From Aquilaria yunnanensis (Eukaryota; Streptophyta; Magnoliopsida; Malvales; Thymelaeaceae), in contig CM077599.1 in the NCBI GenBank assembly GCA_039654915.1, forward strand, positions 2,358,501-2,422,500: a stretch of 64,000 nucleotides of DNA, given 5' to 3'. The translations under genes were made by a program, and so were the position numbers. The notes below the pieces were generated by a model. That model saw only the letters and a program-made list of their open reading frames with translations. It made no database searches and was not told where the DNA came from. How positions within the stretch are numbered: position 1 is the first letter of the stretch; each line of letters starts with the position of its first letter. Shown piece after piece: positions 35,802 through 52,304 of the stretch.

Positions 35802-38395
35802 AAGAAAATACTATTTTATCATATTAAATTATTTAAAACATATTTTGTTTTAGATTGTCTTAAACTATTATAATATTTTTTATATTTAATAAATTATTTT
35901 TATAATATTATTCTTCAATTTATAATTTTTATATTGATTTTTTTTCATTTCTCTTAAATTAAGTGTAAACAATGCATGACATAAGTGAGAACAATGTACA
36001 CATTTTTTTCTTTCCTAATTTCCATGTCAACTTCAAATGTTACAACCAATTTAGGATGATTGAAGTATTTACGTTTGTGTTTGGAATTGATTTTTGAAAA
36101 CAACAAAATTTTTTTGGAGTATTTACATTCCTCTAACCTAAAAAAGTAACCTCAGTAAGAATGACTTTTAACTAGTTATTTATTTAATGTATTTGAGTTT
36201 CTTTAGAGTTATTTTTCATAATATATCTTGAGAAGACCAATGTTTTTGAATTATTGTTGCCACCAAGGTGAATCATTTTAAGTCAAAATTAACAAAGGCA
36301 AATTCTTGTGTGTGACAGGACAAACATGTCATAGTATAAAAATGTAGGTCTTTTTACAAAACAAACATGGAGAGTGGGTTAGGTAGTTAAAAGATGTTAT
36401 ATTGTCCTTAGAGCTAGCATTTGAAACATTACTGTCTTTGGCACCCATTTTCTTTTCAACTGTTTTTATTTTTTTATTGTTACCTTTTTATCCATTTCTA
36501 TTACTCCTTCCATCCAAAAACTTTTGATTCATTTGACTTTTTATTGTATTCATCTATAAAGATTTTTCATTTATATATTAAAATGTTGAAAATAAAAAAT
36601 CTTAAATTAATTACTGAAAATAAATGAAGAAAAAGTTTTGGGACGGAGGGAGTAATTTTTTTTTTTCATTCTACATTTTTTTGTAACTTGTTTTTTTTTT
36701 GTCATTCTACCCTACCATTTTATTTTTCTTTCCTATAGCTTCATGTTGTTAGCAAATCAATAAGATCAGCCCCCCCTTTCTTTGATCCAATTTTTGTTTT
36801 GTCTTTTCTTATTTTTTTTCATTACTTCTCCTTTTTCATTTTCCCCAAATAATTTATTTTGTCTTTTCTCTAGCTTCATGTTAACTAATCAATAAGATTA
36901 TTCCAAGAAACTTTATGGCAGATTATTTTTTTGTTATGTTGATATTTTTCCACTTCTGTTTCACTATTTTTTTTTTCAGTTGTTCTTTCTCCCCTCTCCC
37001 ACTACTGCTTTATTTTTCTCTACCATTGGTTTCTTTTTCCCCTCCTGTTTAATTTTTTTTTTATTTGCAGTTGTTCTTTTTCCCTCCTCTTGAATTGTGC
37101 TCATTATGTCTACTTTTTTATGCAACATACACTAATAAAAGAAAAAACATATATTAACAAAAAATGAATTGATAAAATAACAAACAATTATTAATAAAAG
37201 ATCAAATAACTTCTATTAAAAAAATAGCTAGTTTTTTTTAAGAACAATTAGGAACAAACAAAAAAAAAACATAATAGCTGCTAGTAAAAATATATAAAGT
37301 TGAGGGAAGAAGAACAAACAACTATTAATAAAGGAATAAATAAGTACAATTAAAAGCACAACTAATTTTTCTAAACAAACAATCAGGAACTGAAAAACAC
37401 ACACAATAATTGCTTAGAAGAACATGAAGTTGAGTAAAAAACAATAAATAGCTTGTAGGAGCAGAACTGGTAGTTTATCTAAAACATATACATCAATTCA
37501 TCTTTAATTCTTTGAAACATTTGAATTTTGCATGAAGATTAAAAAATATGAAAAAATTTATGTATCATTTTCAGTTTTGTCATTTATTTATTGCATGTAA
37601 ATAAAAAAAATAGAAACAAGAATATTGAAATAATAATTTGAATGATAATATGATAAAATAATTGTTTAGTATGAAATATTACGAATATTTGAGACGATAT
37701 AGTAAATGTAGCGAATGATATAAAACAGAAGGAGCATTAGCATAGAAAAGCAGAGATTTTCTAAGAGCAGTTTTTTTTTTATTAATTCTAATATACTACT
37801 GTGTATTAAGAAGTCCAAAGTATTTTTTTTAAAAAAAAATTGAACTGAATTTTTTTCCCTTTCTCAGGTTTTTCATGTTAGAAAATTAATAAAAAAATAT
37901 TACTTATTTTTTTTAAAAAAGAATATCTTAGGATTTCTTTTTAGATTTCTCCAGGTATAAAATTTCAGTTCATTAGTAAATTAGAAAAATATTTATATAA
38001 CACTGCACAACAATACATTAAAAATAATACAAAACCAAGCACTAAAACTGGAAAAAGAGAAATGACAGATCTCTATGCCCTGTGCGAAGTTCTTACACTA
38101 TCAAGAACACGACAGCAAAGCTCCAGCACTAACGATCTGTTTAAGATCTGAACCCAATCTTGTCCTTGTTTCGGTGCAGTGACAACCAATCCAAACCACC
38201 CATTTAAAAATGGAATGCAAATTATCGCGGACATAAGGCGCCATTTCGCACCACCCTTTAGGCAGACCGACAGCGACTTTGACTTTTTCTTTTCCCTCCT
38301 CCTAGTATTATTTTAGAGCCATTCCGACAGGCACTTTTTGTTCCACCGATCACGCAGGAAAAACACTGGGAACAGTTCAACAGCGAGGCTTTGGG
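35802..38395. other. Intergenic sequence upstream of NADP-ME
   Basis: Very AT-rich up to about 38050, with a Stowaway MITE inside. From about 38080 the base composition rises toward the malic enzyme gene; this stretch should hold its promoter and 5' UTR. No clear TATA box was identified. Confidence 0.5.
36504..36652. mobile_element. Stowaway-type (Tc1/mariner) MITE, 149 bp
   Basis: The ends CTCCTTCCATCC and, inverted, CTCCCTCCGTCC are the classic Stowaway termini. A TA dinucleotide flanks each side (36502-36503 and 36653-36654). Non-coding. Related but poorer ends appear at about 58640-58800. Confidence 0.85.
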
Positions 38396-42810
<4,415 letters not shown>

Positions 42811-43192
42811 AGGGTCGGGGTGTTTGATATGAGCATGGTTTGTTGAAGCTGATGCTGAGCTGCATCATGCATGCCTCCCAGCCAATAAGTAACTTGAAAA
42901 TAAAGGCATCAGCTTATGGTTCCGTCCTCCAGTACAGCCAAGTCAGCTTGCTCTGTTATAGTATTCTAAAGTGCGCTTCCAACAAGAACAATGTATTGTA
43001 AGGGTCGTTGTACAGTCGTGTTTTTGCTTTCCAGGTGATGGAACTTTTGCTGGTGTCGTGTGTTGGTGACTTATCTGCTTTGGTAAACGGCAAGACGTTT
43101 GCCTATATATTATTGGATGACCTTTTTCTCCTGTTAGATAGACTTCATGATAATCTTTATTTGTACTGTTCCGTTTTCTAGAAAGTTGACCC

Positions 43193-43198
43193 AATAAA
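43193..43198 (+). terminator. Candidate polyadenylation signal of NADP-ME
   Basis: AATAAA about 380 bp after the stop codon, preceded by T-rich sequence. Another near-match (AAATAAAGG) lies at about 42898. Which is used cannot be told from sequence. Confidence 0.4.
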
Positions 43199-43199
43199 A

Positions 43200-43778
43200 T
43201 GAGGATAAACTATGAAGAAGACGATTGAATATTAACCAACACTAGCCGCCGCATCTGTCTTCTTTGCCATATGTATGTGTTGCCGTCACCTCCTTAATTA
43301 ATTAGTACCATCACTTGTCGAATACGTAATACTGAAGCTGGGGGGCAAAATCCAGAAAAATGCGATTTTGAATTTCAGAGGATTCTACATATAATTTTGC
43401 TTCAATAAATGCTAAATTAGGCACATATTTTATAGTTTCAAAAGCTTCAAAATTAGGGTTTTTTTTATTATGTCGAGTTTATTTTCTATTTGTTGACAGG
43501 TAAATACAAAACAATTGAACAACCAAAGTCTCGGTATAGTGATTAAGATTTGTGGTTTTACAAGTAGCTCTAGATTCAATTAGCCTACTCATTCATTGGC
43601 CTCTCCACGTGCCAAGAAAAGAAAATACAATTGATGAAGTTCCAATTTTTATCCCTTGGGAAAATACTTTTCATAATTGTCCTAAAGGACTCATTACTGG
43701 TGCTTAAAAGCAAAATATATGCTTCTCACTTGAGAACTTGTGTACTTTTTGATGGATGAATTAAAGTCTCCAGAGTTA
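43200..43778. other. AT-rich intergenic sequence
   Basis: Nothing recognised between the malic enzyme 3' end and the long-TIR element. Confidence 0.5.
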
Positions 43779-43787
43779 AAAATTAAA

Positions 43788-45203
43788 GAAAAATTACCAA
43801 AACTTCCTTGAGATTTAGTTGAACGTATATTTTTGTCTTTACTCTCCTATAAAGACACCGTGATTCATCATTGAGGAAGAAAGGAGAAAATGTCTGATTT
43901 TGCCCTCTAAGCCTTCCACCTTGGAAACTTTGTCCCCCAACTTATGCATCTAACGAGCTACCCAGTTTCAACTTTACCCTCTTCCATTCCATCCACATTC
44001 GCCTCCTCCTCCACGTGTTCCTCCTCTTCTCCTTCCTTGTCCTTCTCGTGCTTGTTGTCGTCCTCGCTGTGAAACCCACCGCCGCCAGAGTCCCTCGTGA
44101 CCCGGAATCGAAACCCCAGCAACTTCCCAACCTAAAGCTCTGTCCTAATCACTATATCTCTGTTCCCACAATAGAAATGGTGGAGTCCCATTAGACCCAT
44201 CAATCATCGCTTTGTGTGGAACAACCCAAGAACCGATTTTTGGCGATACCTAATCTCCTCATCTCCTTCTCCCTCGGCGGAGTGCCCTTGCCTGGCAGCT
44301 GTGAATGGGTGGCATGTGCAGCGGCTAGCGGCGAAGGACCAGGCTGAGACGAGTAAAGTTGCCCGAATTCAAGCAGAAGCCTTTCGCGAACTGATGCTGG
44401 TTTTTTATTATCTCTTCTTTGAATTCTTCTAATGGGCGGTTTAGTTTTCCTTGAATATACACAAATCCTGTGTTCAAATTCAAGAAACCAAAAATTGTGC
44501 AATAGATCTAAATAGAAAATGATAAACCTGGAGGCTGAACCTTTTGCTCGGATCTTCGAATTCTGGGAAAAGGCTAGACCTTTTGCTGTCCAGAAAGGAG
44601 AGAATGGAGTAGTATTGAAACCCACAGAATCGAATTTTGGGCAGGCGAGACAGTGAAGTCTCAGTGAACGCCACTGATCTCGATCTCCTCCCGTCGTACT
44701 CCGCAATTTTCTCCCTCCTCGCTTCTCCATCGCATCTCTTGCTTTTATTCCCAGCTGGAACATTGACCGAAGCGTAGGCCTCTTGGTTTTTTTCCCAATG
44801 AATCGTTCTTGTCCCCAAAATTCTCTGGTTTTGATGAGATTGCAGTCGCGGTTGACGAAGCCAGCACCAGCGATGACTCTAGCTACGGATTGAGAAAAGT
44901 GAAACAAGGAGAAAGATGAAGATGAGCAGGACGAGGGATGCAGGCTTGGAGGGTAGAGTAAAGTTTATGGGATGGGTTTAGTTGAGTACAGGGGGTAGGT
45001 CGTTGGATGCAGAAGTTTGTGGCGCAAAGTTTCTACGAAAGAAGGTTAGGACTTAGGAGGGCAAACTTAGACGTCTCCTCCCGTTTTCGGTCTAACGGTG
45101 AATCACGATGTTAACTTTTCAAGGGTAAGTATAAGTATTTGAAACAGTGTGGACAAAAGTGTAGGTTTGATTAAAACTAAGGGGGGTTTTGATAGTTTTT
45201 CCC
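43788..45203. mobile_element. Long-TIR Mutator-like element with GC-rich cargo
   Basis: The ends are inverted repeats of roughly 250 bp. The left has AAAAATTACCAAAACTTCC, and the right inverted has AAAAACTATCAAAACCCCCC. Further in, both read TTTGCCCTC, AAACTTTG, TGCATC.AACGA.CTACCC. The flanking 9-mers AAAATTAAA (43779-43787) and AAAATTGAA (45204-45212) agree at 8 of 9. The middle (about 44030-44940) is clearly GC-richer than the flanks and open in several frames, including a 235-codon minus frame (44907-44200). No domain was recognised. The composition suggests captured gene sequence, as in Pack-MULEs, but the source is unknown. The termini resemble those of the MITEs at 15311 and 53676. Confidence 0.65.
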
Positions 45204-45212
45204 AAAATTGAA

Positions 45213-45668
45213 GAAGCTCTGACTTGTTCTTGGATTACGTTGCTGCTTGCCCCGTTGCCGCCATATGGGCATATCCATCTACCCACTACTGCAAAATGAA
45301 CAATATCCAATTAGTTTAATTAAGACCCCTGCAAGTAACTTGCGTTAAACAATATCTGAATCTGAACGCGCTCACAAGTGACACAGCAGATCGCCATTGG
45401 ACTGTTTCTGGAATTTTTTACGGACACTTTTTTTTTTCCTTGTTATTAGTGTCTCCATGTTTCTACATCTTATCCTCGGCCATGTAGCTAGCACTTAAAT
45501 ATATTAATTATAATCCCTATATATCCAGGCACGAATTAAATTTAATTGTGCAATATTCTGATCTCGGATTACAAAGTTTGTAAACTACTAGCTAGTACGT
45601 ACTACATTGCAGAGTTGGCAGAGAGACGAAAACAAACGTTAATTAAATAAGTTATGGCCGGAAATTAA
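45213..45668. other. Intergenic sequence 3' of the RING-H2 gene
   Basis: No gene seen. It should contain the 3' UTR of the minus-strand RING-H2 gene; no clear AATAAA was identified. Confidence 0.4.
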
Positions 45669-45962
45669 TTAAATTAAAATGTGGCGGCGGCATAGGGGGC
45701 AGGAGCCGCCGTGGGGGAGCCACGTGGCAATGCACGAGGAATGGTAGACGTGGCCGCAGGGCGCCTGCTTAGCTCCCTCGCCTGTCCTGAAACGCTCCAT
45801 GCAAATGGTACAGCTGCCGGTGGGCGGAAGAACCGTAGGCATGCTGGAAACGACAGCGTTTGAAGCCGCCATCAGCCGCGCTGGATTCTCGGGCAGTGTT
45901 AGAGCCTCGTCCAGGTGGAAGTGGTGGTCAAGATCAAGACCGCTCATGGGAATTGAATTCAC
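45669..45962 (-). CDS. Small RING-H2 finger protein, probable E3 ubiquitin ligase, 97 aa
   Basis: A single-exon gene. The C-terminal half is a complete RING-H2 domain with eight zinc ligands in C3-H2-C3 order: Cys51, Cys54, Cys69, His71, His74, Cys77, Cys88, Cys91. It includes the typical CTICMERF start, PCGHVYHSSCIATWL middle and CPLCR end. The Trp81 and Pro89 positions that usually contact E2 enzymes are present. The N-terminal 45 residues (MNSIPMSGLDLDHHFHLDEA onward) have no domain, signal peptide or membrane segment, so this is a minimal soluble RING protein. Family knowledge suggests transfer of ubiquitin from an E2 to unknown substrates. A TATA-like TATATAAA lies about 110 bp upstream on the minus strand (about 46072-46079). 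The overlapping plus-strand frames are shadows. The protein is short compared with most RING-H2 ligases, but the stop follows directly after the domain, as in small family members. Confidence 0.88.
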   Translation of the reverse strand: MNSIPMSGLDLDHHFHLDEALTLPENPARLMAASNAVVSSMPTVLPPTGSCTICMERFRTGEGAKQAPCGHVYHSSCIATWLPHGGSCPLCRRHILI

Positions 45963-46071
45963 CAGACAATATCGACTCAGACGTGAGATCAGAAGCCAGC
46001 CTGAGAGAGAGATCGACGTTTCCGTTTTTGAATTGTCATAAGGAGTCCTTAATCCTTATCGTTAGGCTCAT

Positions 46072-46079
46072 TTATATAG
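46072..46079 (-). promoter_or_regulatory. Candidate TATA box of the RING-H2 gene
   Basis: TATATAAA on the minus strand, 110 bp before the start codon, with no competing TATA-like site closer to the gene. Confidence 0.5.
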
Positions 46080-46089
46080 AGAATATATG

Positions 46090-46913
46090 CATCCGGGGTG
46101 GGCCTAAGATTTTTTTTTAAGGAGAAACCAAACGAGAAATTTTTTTCTTTCAGCAGGTTGAATTGGAAACATGATGTAAGATTTTATAAATATAAATATG
46201 ACTACATATGTAAATTTTTGTTAGACATAAGTGTAATAACATTTGTTTTAGACTACAGAAATTTAAAAATCATGTCATTCTAAACTAATTCAAGTATATT
46301 TAAATATTTTATTTTTGCTAAATACATAAAAAAAAAATTTCTGCATCAACAAAAATAAATGAAATGGTGGGGATAGGGGACGGCGAGCATTCCCCAGGCC
46401 CCAGCTCCGTTTCGGTGTATACCGAGCCTACTCGGGTCAGGCACACACGAGAAACAAATGAATTGGACTCAAGTTTTTTAGAAATATGCCCAATTCAATG
46501 TAAACTAATACAGTCACATTAACGAGACCAGCACGTTTGTGTCGTATTGGGCAAGTTGGTGCGCTCGACGCAGGTCAAAAAAGTTGAAATTACCTCCTGA
46601 ATTAATGTGTTGAGTTGGATCATAATTAATATGAACTTCGGGGTGATTTCAGCTTTTTTTTTTTTTTTTTAACTGGGGGTCAAAAACCCCGAACACATTA
46701 ATGAATTAATTTAACCGCATCAGTTTTAAACCGACCAGGGACTATGTTTGGTGTACCTAAACTAGCCATATTAGACTAAATGCCGAAATTCTTCGTACGT
46801 TTGTCTTCTTCCTCTTTATCGACAGCCGATCGATTAAGCCAAAAGCCAAAAAATTCATTCCTGATTTGAGTTAGGCATTGGCAGCCGATCGAAATCAATC
46901 CAGATGGGGCTTT
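46090..46913. other. Intergenic sequence
   Basis: No gene seen. The tract at about 46370-46450, GGGGATAGGGGACGG then ACCGAGCCTACTCGGGTC, looks like one end of an old hAT element. A poly-T run lies at about 46656-46670. Confidence 0.4.
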
Positions 46914-46916
46914 AAT

Positions 46917-49541
46917 CACTACTAAAAAACCATGGTTTTCCAATTGCATTATTACCAACGGCTAAGCCGTTGGTAATTTTCAACGAGGAGAACCGTTAGT
47001 AAAAACTTTCCAACCTGCAGGCGTTGGTAGGTTTTTTTTTTGGTTTTTTGTTTTTTTACCAACGGCTTAGCCGTTGGAAAATGTTCATACTATGACACGT
47101 TGGTAGGCTTTTAGGGGCAATTAGGCTTGTTGGATTGGGCCCATTTACCAACGGCTAGACCGTTGGTAATGGGGAAATAAAAACGGTGCCGTTTGATTAA
47201 ATTAGATACCAACGGCTAGCCCCTGGTAATGTCTTTTTTAAAACCTATCTCCTTCCTCGCGATTCGCCAGTTGCGAATTTACCAGCATTCTCCTCCTGAG
47301 CCCAGCTGCCGGCACGCCTCCGTTTACGGCCGATTGCTCATCTTCGCCAGCCGTTTTCGACCGTAAAGGGCACCCATTTGGTAGATCTATCGGTACTTTC
47401 ATCGTTTGCCATTAATTTTAACTGTTATTTGTCGTTTTGAAGTAAATAGCGTAAATGTCTTTTTTTCTTGACAGAGGAGCTTCGATTTGGAAGTTTAAGC
47501 TCCGTTCTTGGGTGTTCACGGCTGGGCATTGCGAATCCATCGTCAAAATAGCTGTAAGAGGTAATTTTAATTTTTTTTCTGAATATATCCGAATATTTTC
47601 TTGATTTTCAGCGAATAAACTGTGTTTTATTTATGTATTTGGTGATTAAAATTTATGTATGGTGATTGTTGAAGGCATTGGTCTGGGTATTTGAGTTTGG
47701 TTATTGGCAATTGATTTGTGTTAATTTCTTAAATTTTTAGGTAATTTTATTTATGGAAAATGTGTTATGAAAATTGAATTATGGTATTTAGTTATGGTTA
47801 ATATAGTTAGTTTCATTTTATGTATAGATCCTTTTATGCATTGATTGTTGCAATCTTTTTTCTATCGGAATTGATTGACTTAAGCTTGAGTTGAAATTGA
47901 TTCATTTAATTAGTCTTGAGTAATAATGGCAATAATAACATATTAAAAATAATAATAAGAGTAATAATGCTTAAATAATAATAATGGCTATAATAATAAT
48001 ACTAATAATAATTATTATAATAATAATTATAAGAATAATAAGAATAATTTATTGAAATGTTAAATTTCAAATATTGAAATGGTAAATTGATTTTAGTAGT
48101 GCAATTAACAAATTTCCTCTCCTATGGTAAATTTATTTAACCTCTCTAATATTGATTAACAATTCCTTTTTCCCTCATAATTAAAGGTTTTTAAGTTTCA
48201 TGTGGTCTATTAATCTCTTAAGAACTTGGCCCTCCCACTTCTTAATAAATTTTAACTTAATTTGTCTCTTCCTTCTAACACAAATATCTTTTCTCGAAAA
48301 AAAATGATAGGATAAAAATCAACTCATGGACATGGATCTCAACAATTTACCATACTAGCAAACCAAACAAAAAATTCAATAAATAATCTAGGGTTCAAGC
48401 CAGGTGTGTCATACCGGGACGCCGACAGGTGCCATCCTGCCTATCGACATCACACAAACACCGCAATTCAACGAGCAAGTACAGAAGATGATGGCGGAGG
48501 AGAATGCGTGAAGCGATGCGGAGTACGAGAGGAAGCTCGAGAGAATTAAGAGGAGACAGAGAGCAGAGATGGAGGCTCAGGGAGCCGCATTGGAGGCAAA
48601 CCGGGCTCAGTTAGAGATTATTTGTCGTTCGCTAAACCTTCCGTGCCCGCCGGCTCAACCAGTGACACAGTATCCTGTTGACTCGGACTCGGAGGATGAG
48701 GAGATAGTCGGGACTCCGTGATGGGCGTCATGAACAGGTTAGCGCATTTCCAAAGTTCTTGTGTTATCAGACTGACATAATAATTTTTAGACCTAATTAA
48801 GACTCAGTTGAAGTTACTGAAATGTATAATCCGTTGAATGTTGTATGCTTTCTTCTAGACATATATGTTATTGTTTTAATTATGCTGTCTTTGAGAATAT
48901 TTTTAGTTTAATTATGTTTGCATAGCTGTGTAATGTTTATTGCTGAGTAAAGCTGGGGGAACTTTTGAAATGATATGTTAATTTTGAATGTGTATTCAAA
49001 CCGGGAAAAAATACGAAACAACCGAAACCTGCAACGTTTAATGTACATTACCAATGTGCAAACGAGGAACTTACCAACTTGCGCGCGTTGGTAATTACCG
49101 TCTGTCATCTTGTTACCAACGCAAATGCAAGTTCAAAATAACCAACAGCTTCATAACAACTCCCTTATCATGTAAGTTGGTAACAATCAACGCAGGTTTC
49201 TACCAACTGTCAGGCAGTTGGTAAGTTATCAACTGCCCACTACCTTACCAGTTGGTAATTACTTACCAACTGTCAGCAGTTGGTAACCAGCAGTTGGTAA
49301 CTAAAACAAACCGATGGAAACCAAGCCTGGTTCATGATCGTTGGTAATTACCAACGTTAATTTTACCAACTTCTAAATGTTGGAATTTACCAACGCGTTA
49401 TTAATTGCGCGTTGGTAAAAAATTTTCCAACGTATCGAATACCAACTGCCATTTACCAACGTGCAGCAGTTGGTAAATTGCACTTACCAACTGCTGCGCA
49501 TTGGTAAATGACAGTTGGAAAAGTCTTATATTTTAGTAGTG
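46917..49541. mobile_element. CACTA (En/Spm) element, non-autonomous, 2625 bp
   Basis: It starts CACTACTAAAAAACC and ends TATTTTAGTAGTG, giving 11-base perfect terminal repeats. A 3-bp target duplication AAT flanks both sides (46914-46916 and 49542-49544). The subterminal zones hold many copies of ACCAACGGCT/CCGTTGGTAA on the left (46950-47230) and ACCAACTG/CAGTTGGTAA on the right (49060-49520), in both orientations; these are the usual transposase-binding arrays. At 47230-47560 a GC-rich leader with a possible intron resembles the 5' end of the transposase gene. Most of the transposase is gone; only a broken tail remains at 48431-48721. (AAT)n repeats fill about 47930-48055. Confidence 0.9.
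48431..48721 (+). pseudogene. C-terminal remnant of a plant CACTA transposase-type protein
   Basis: The frame reads AILPIDITQTPQFNEQVQKM then MAEENA, a stop TGA at 48509-48511, then SDAEYERKLERIKRRQRAEM, a coiled-coil-like stretch, and an acidic tail ending SDSEDEEIVGTP before a stop at 48719-48721. The arrangement (a short conserved entry, a Glu/Arg coiled coil, then a Pro and acidic tail) is that of the C-terminus of plant En/Spm-type Transposase_24 proteins. The internal TGA is consistent with a CGA to TGA change at a methylated site. All catalytic sequence is missing. Confidence 0.65.
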
Positions 49542-49959
49542 AATGCTCTTGAATTTACGTTACGTTAATATATCTTACAGATGCGCTGGTGAATTAAAAA
49601 ATTTTACAAAGTAGTTCATATACATATATATAACTATTAAAGCTTGAGGCTTACGAATTTGGATATACTATAATATAATTATGGAAAAAAGTATTTTTAT
49701 AAGAAAATCTTAAAAATGTTTTAATTTAGCATTTTTTTATATCATTGGTCAAATGACTAGAAAATTTAAGCGGGATGGTCATGTTATATAAGATATAAGA
49801 GACAAAAGTCCTCTTTTTAGCTTTTAAACTTAACATTTCTTCCCATTTGACATATTAACTTTATTTTATGCCTAATTAACTTCACAATTTTTCTATATTT
49901 TTGAACAAGGAAAAAGAAGTGGAAAAAAAGTTCAACCTTAGATAAGAAATATATCATAT

Positions 49960-50183
49960 TTAGCCCTTTAGCCTAATGGCTAAAGGTTCCGTGAAAAATG
50001 AGGAAGATATAAGGTTCGAATCTTGAGCTCCCCACTTTTTATAGCATGTCTTATAAAAATTGATTCGGTTGCCATTTTGATACCGAAAAGGCTGGTATGC
50101 TCATTTCCCTAATTATTATAATAGTATATCTCTTTTATTGTAAACTTGTACGATGATTCTGAATATCAAAGAAGAAAAAAAAA
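49960..50183 (+). mobile_element. tRNA-derived SINE with 16-bp target duplication
   Basis: The 5' part contains an exact A box (TAGCCTAATGG, 49969-49979) and a near-consensus B box (GGTTCGAATCT, 50013-50023), 33 bases apart. A non-tRNA body follows, and an A-rich tail (about 50170-50183). A perfect 16-bp direct repeat, AAGAAATATATCATAT, flanks it at 49944-49959 and 50184-50199. These are the defining features of a SINE mobilised by a LINE. It has no gene. It is not a functional tRNA gene, because the 3' acceptor half is missing. The intact duplication suggests a fairly recent insertion. Confidence 0.9.
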
Positions 50184-50199
50184 AAGAAATATATCATAT

Positions 50200-51497
50200 A
50201 TGAAAGTTAATTGGCTAATACATGACTTATGCCATTATTCTAATTGTCAATAAAAAGTCACTTTTTATCTTTCTTGAGATAATAGGAGTACATATTTTTG
50301 TTATAATATATTATTAAAAATAGACCTATTAAAAAATTGAAGAGATCCATTAGTTTTGTTATCCAAAAAAGATTACTGAGTTGTAAATGTAGGTTTATTA
50401 AAATCTTAGGGACGCTTTTAAGAGGTTTTTGAACAAGAGGAGATAAAGTGTAATTTAGTATAAACGTTAGGGGGGAAAATAGTAATCTTCCCTATTTTTA
50501 AAAAAATTTTATAGTAAATAATAATATAAATAAATTGAAGTCAATCTTAAGTTAAAAAATTGAAATGGATCAAAAAATATAAGACAGATGCAGTAATATT
50601 TATGTATTCCTTTCCTTACATAGCCTGAAAAAATAAAAATTAATAAAAAAACTTGCTTTTCACAAAAAAAGTGTCCTAAAATGTATTTCAAGTTTATTAA
50701 AGTGTACAATTTCAATTGATGCACAATGTAGAGAAGTAATCGCTGCATATTGATAGCAAAATTACTAATTAGTTGGTTGGACTAACCCTCCAAGTGTTGA
50801 TCGAAGAACCTGCAATCAAGGACAACGTCAAAGCCCTGTAGTGATTTTCTAAGGAAAACTCTCCAATAGTCAAGTTAGGTGTTTGAAAAGTGGGCAAAGT
50901 AGCTATGAAAGTAAGGCTCTTCGTACATATCTTTAATATGTAACAAGGTCTCCTTTTGTTAATTGGGGTGCCAACTATGAGCCTGTAAAAGTGTAATTAG
51001 TAATAGATTCTATTCCTTGTAGAAATCTTCTCTTATTAAATATCTTTATTGATTCATATTATTCCATGATTAAGTGTCAATTCATTTTAACTTAGGTCAA
51101 GTCAATCCAAAATGACTTGTTTTTATTTTTACATCATTTTTAACCGAAATTAATTTTATTTAAAAAGCCAATATTATATAAGTGTAATAATCTATTAACA
51201 ATATAATTTTTATAATTTTACTAATTTTTTTTATAAATTTTTCTAGTTTTAGGCATTAAAAATTAAACTTCATAAAAATTTAACATCAGGAAGATTTATT
51301 TTCAGATAAATTATTACATTTTCATAATATTGGCTTTGAAATAAAATTGATTCTAGGGAAAAATATGAAAATAAAAATAAGCAACTTTATATTCAATTGA
51401 TCTGATTTAAATCGAATTGACTCCAAAATTCCAACCGAAATGGTCTTTTGTACGAATTGAGTCCAATAAATGAGCTCAAACTATTCAGGCCCAATAT
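50200..51497. other. AT-rich intergenic sequence
   Basis: No gene seen. At 50500-50600 AATATAAATAAATTGAAGTC and nearby sequence resemble 58720-58790, suggesting a shared Stowaway-like MITE relic. The tract 50770-51010 is less AT-rich but shows no open frame of note. Confidence 0.4.
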
Positions 51498-51505
51498 GGT
51501 ATCAA

Positions 51506-52296
51506 CAAGGGCAGACCCAGAAATTTTTGTTAGGGGGCTGATTATTGACTCCTAAAAATATTATAATATAATAAAAAAATTCAAAATATAGACATAGATT
51601 ATTTAAATTTTACTCATCATTATTTCAAGAAACTAAATTCCGTCTATAATTATATTAGTATCAATTGTTGAAACAAGTTTTTTTTTGCATACATTAGTAA
51701 AGAATCCTTAAAAAAAATTGGTATATATCTAGTTGTGAAGTCGAGTCTTTACAATGTTCATTTCCGAAAAAGCTTGATTTACTTTATCTAGTTAAATGAA
51801 GCTAAGAATTTAAAGTTCAGTTGAAGAAACCATAAATAAAAGTCAAATTGATGCAAAATCCGTGATTGTTCTCTGTGAAGTGAAAAAATTTCTTGGTTCA
51901 TTTTAACTTGAAGCTCTTCAGTGAAGATCAGAATTGCAGGTGGTGTTGTCTTTAAATTGAACTAAGTGACCAACTTCTGTTTTTTGTGAAAAGGCAAAAA
52001 GGGTAAGAGTTGTAGAAGTTAGGAGTCATGAGATAAAAAGGCTTAATTTAAATTCATTTTTTAAATAAATTGTTTATTCTAAATAACGTTTAATATAACC
52101 ATTTGATTTAAAAGAACTAGTTATGGTCAACAATAAGTATTTTGCATAAGATAGAAGTAGAAATTGAGTCAAATATACAAAATTGTTTAAGATGACTTAT
52201 AGATAAAATTCTTTTATATCTTTCTAAAGGCTAAAATTACTATTATACATATTTCTTGAACTCAGGGGGACTGAGTTCCCTTTAGCCCCTGCCCTG
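51506..52296. mobile_element. hAT-type element, 791 bp
   Basis: The left end CAAGGGCAGACCCAG and the inverted right end CAGGGCAGGGGCTA are of the hAT type, and both are followed inward by AGGGGGCTGA/AGTCCCCCTGA-type sequence. The flanking 8-mers GGTATCAA (51498-51505) and GGTATCAT (52297-52304) match at 7 of 8. The AT-rich interior has no transposase. Confidence 0.75.
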
Positions 52297-52304
52297 GGTA
52301 TCAT

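Noticed and set aside
44200..44907. 235-codon minus-strand frame
   Set aside because: It lies wholly within the GC-rich loop of a long-TIR element, has overlapping frames on both strands and no domain; treated as cargo, not a gene.
49960..50030. A tRNA-like sequence with A and B boxes
   Set aside because: The acceptor and T-stem 3' half are missing, and the whole unit has a poly(A) tail and a target duplication, so it is a SINE and not a tRNA gene.
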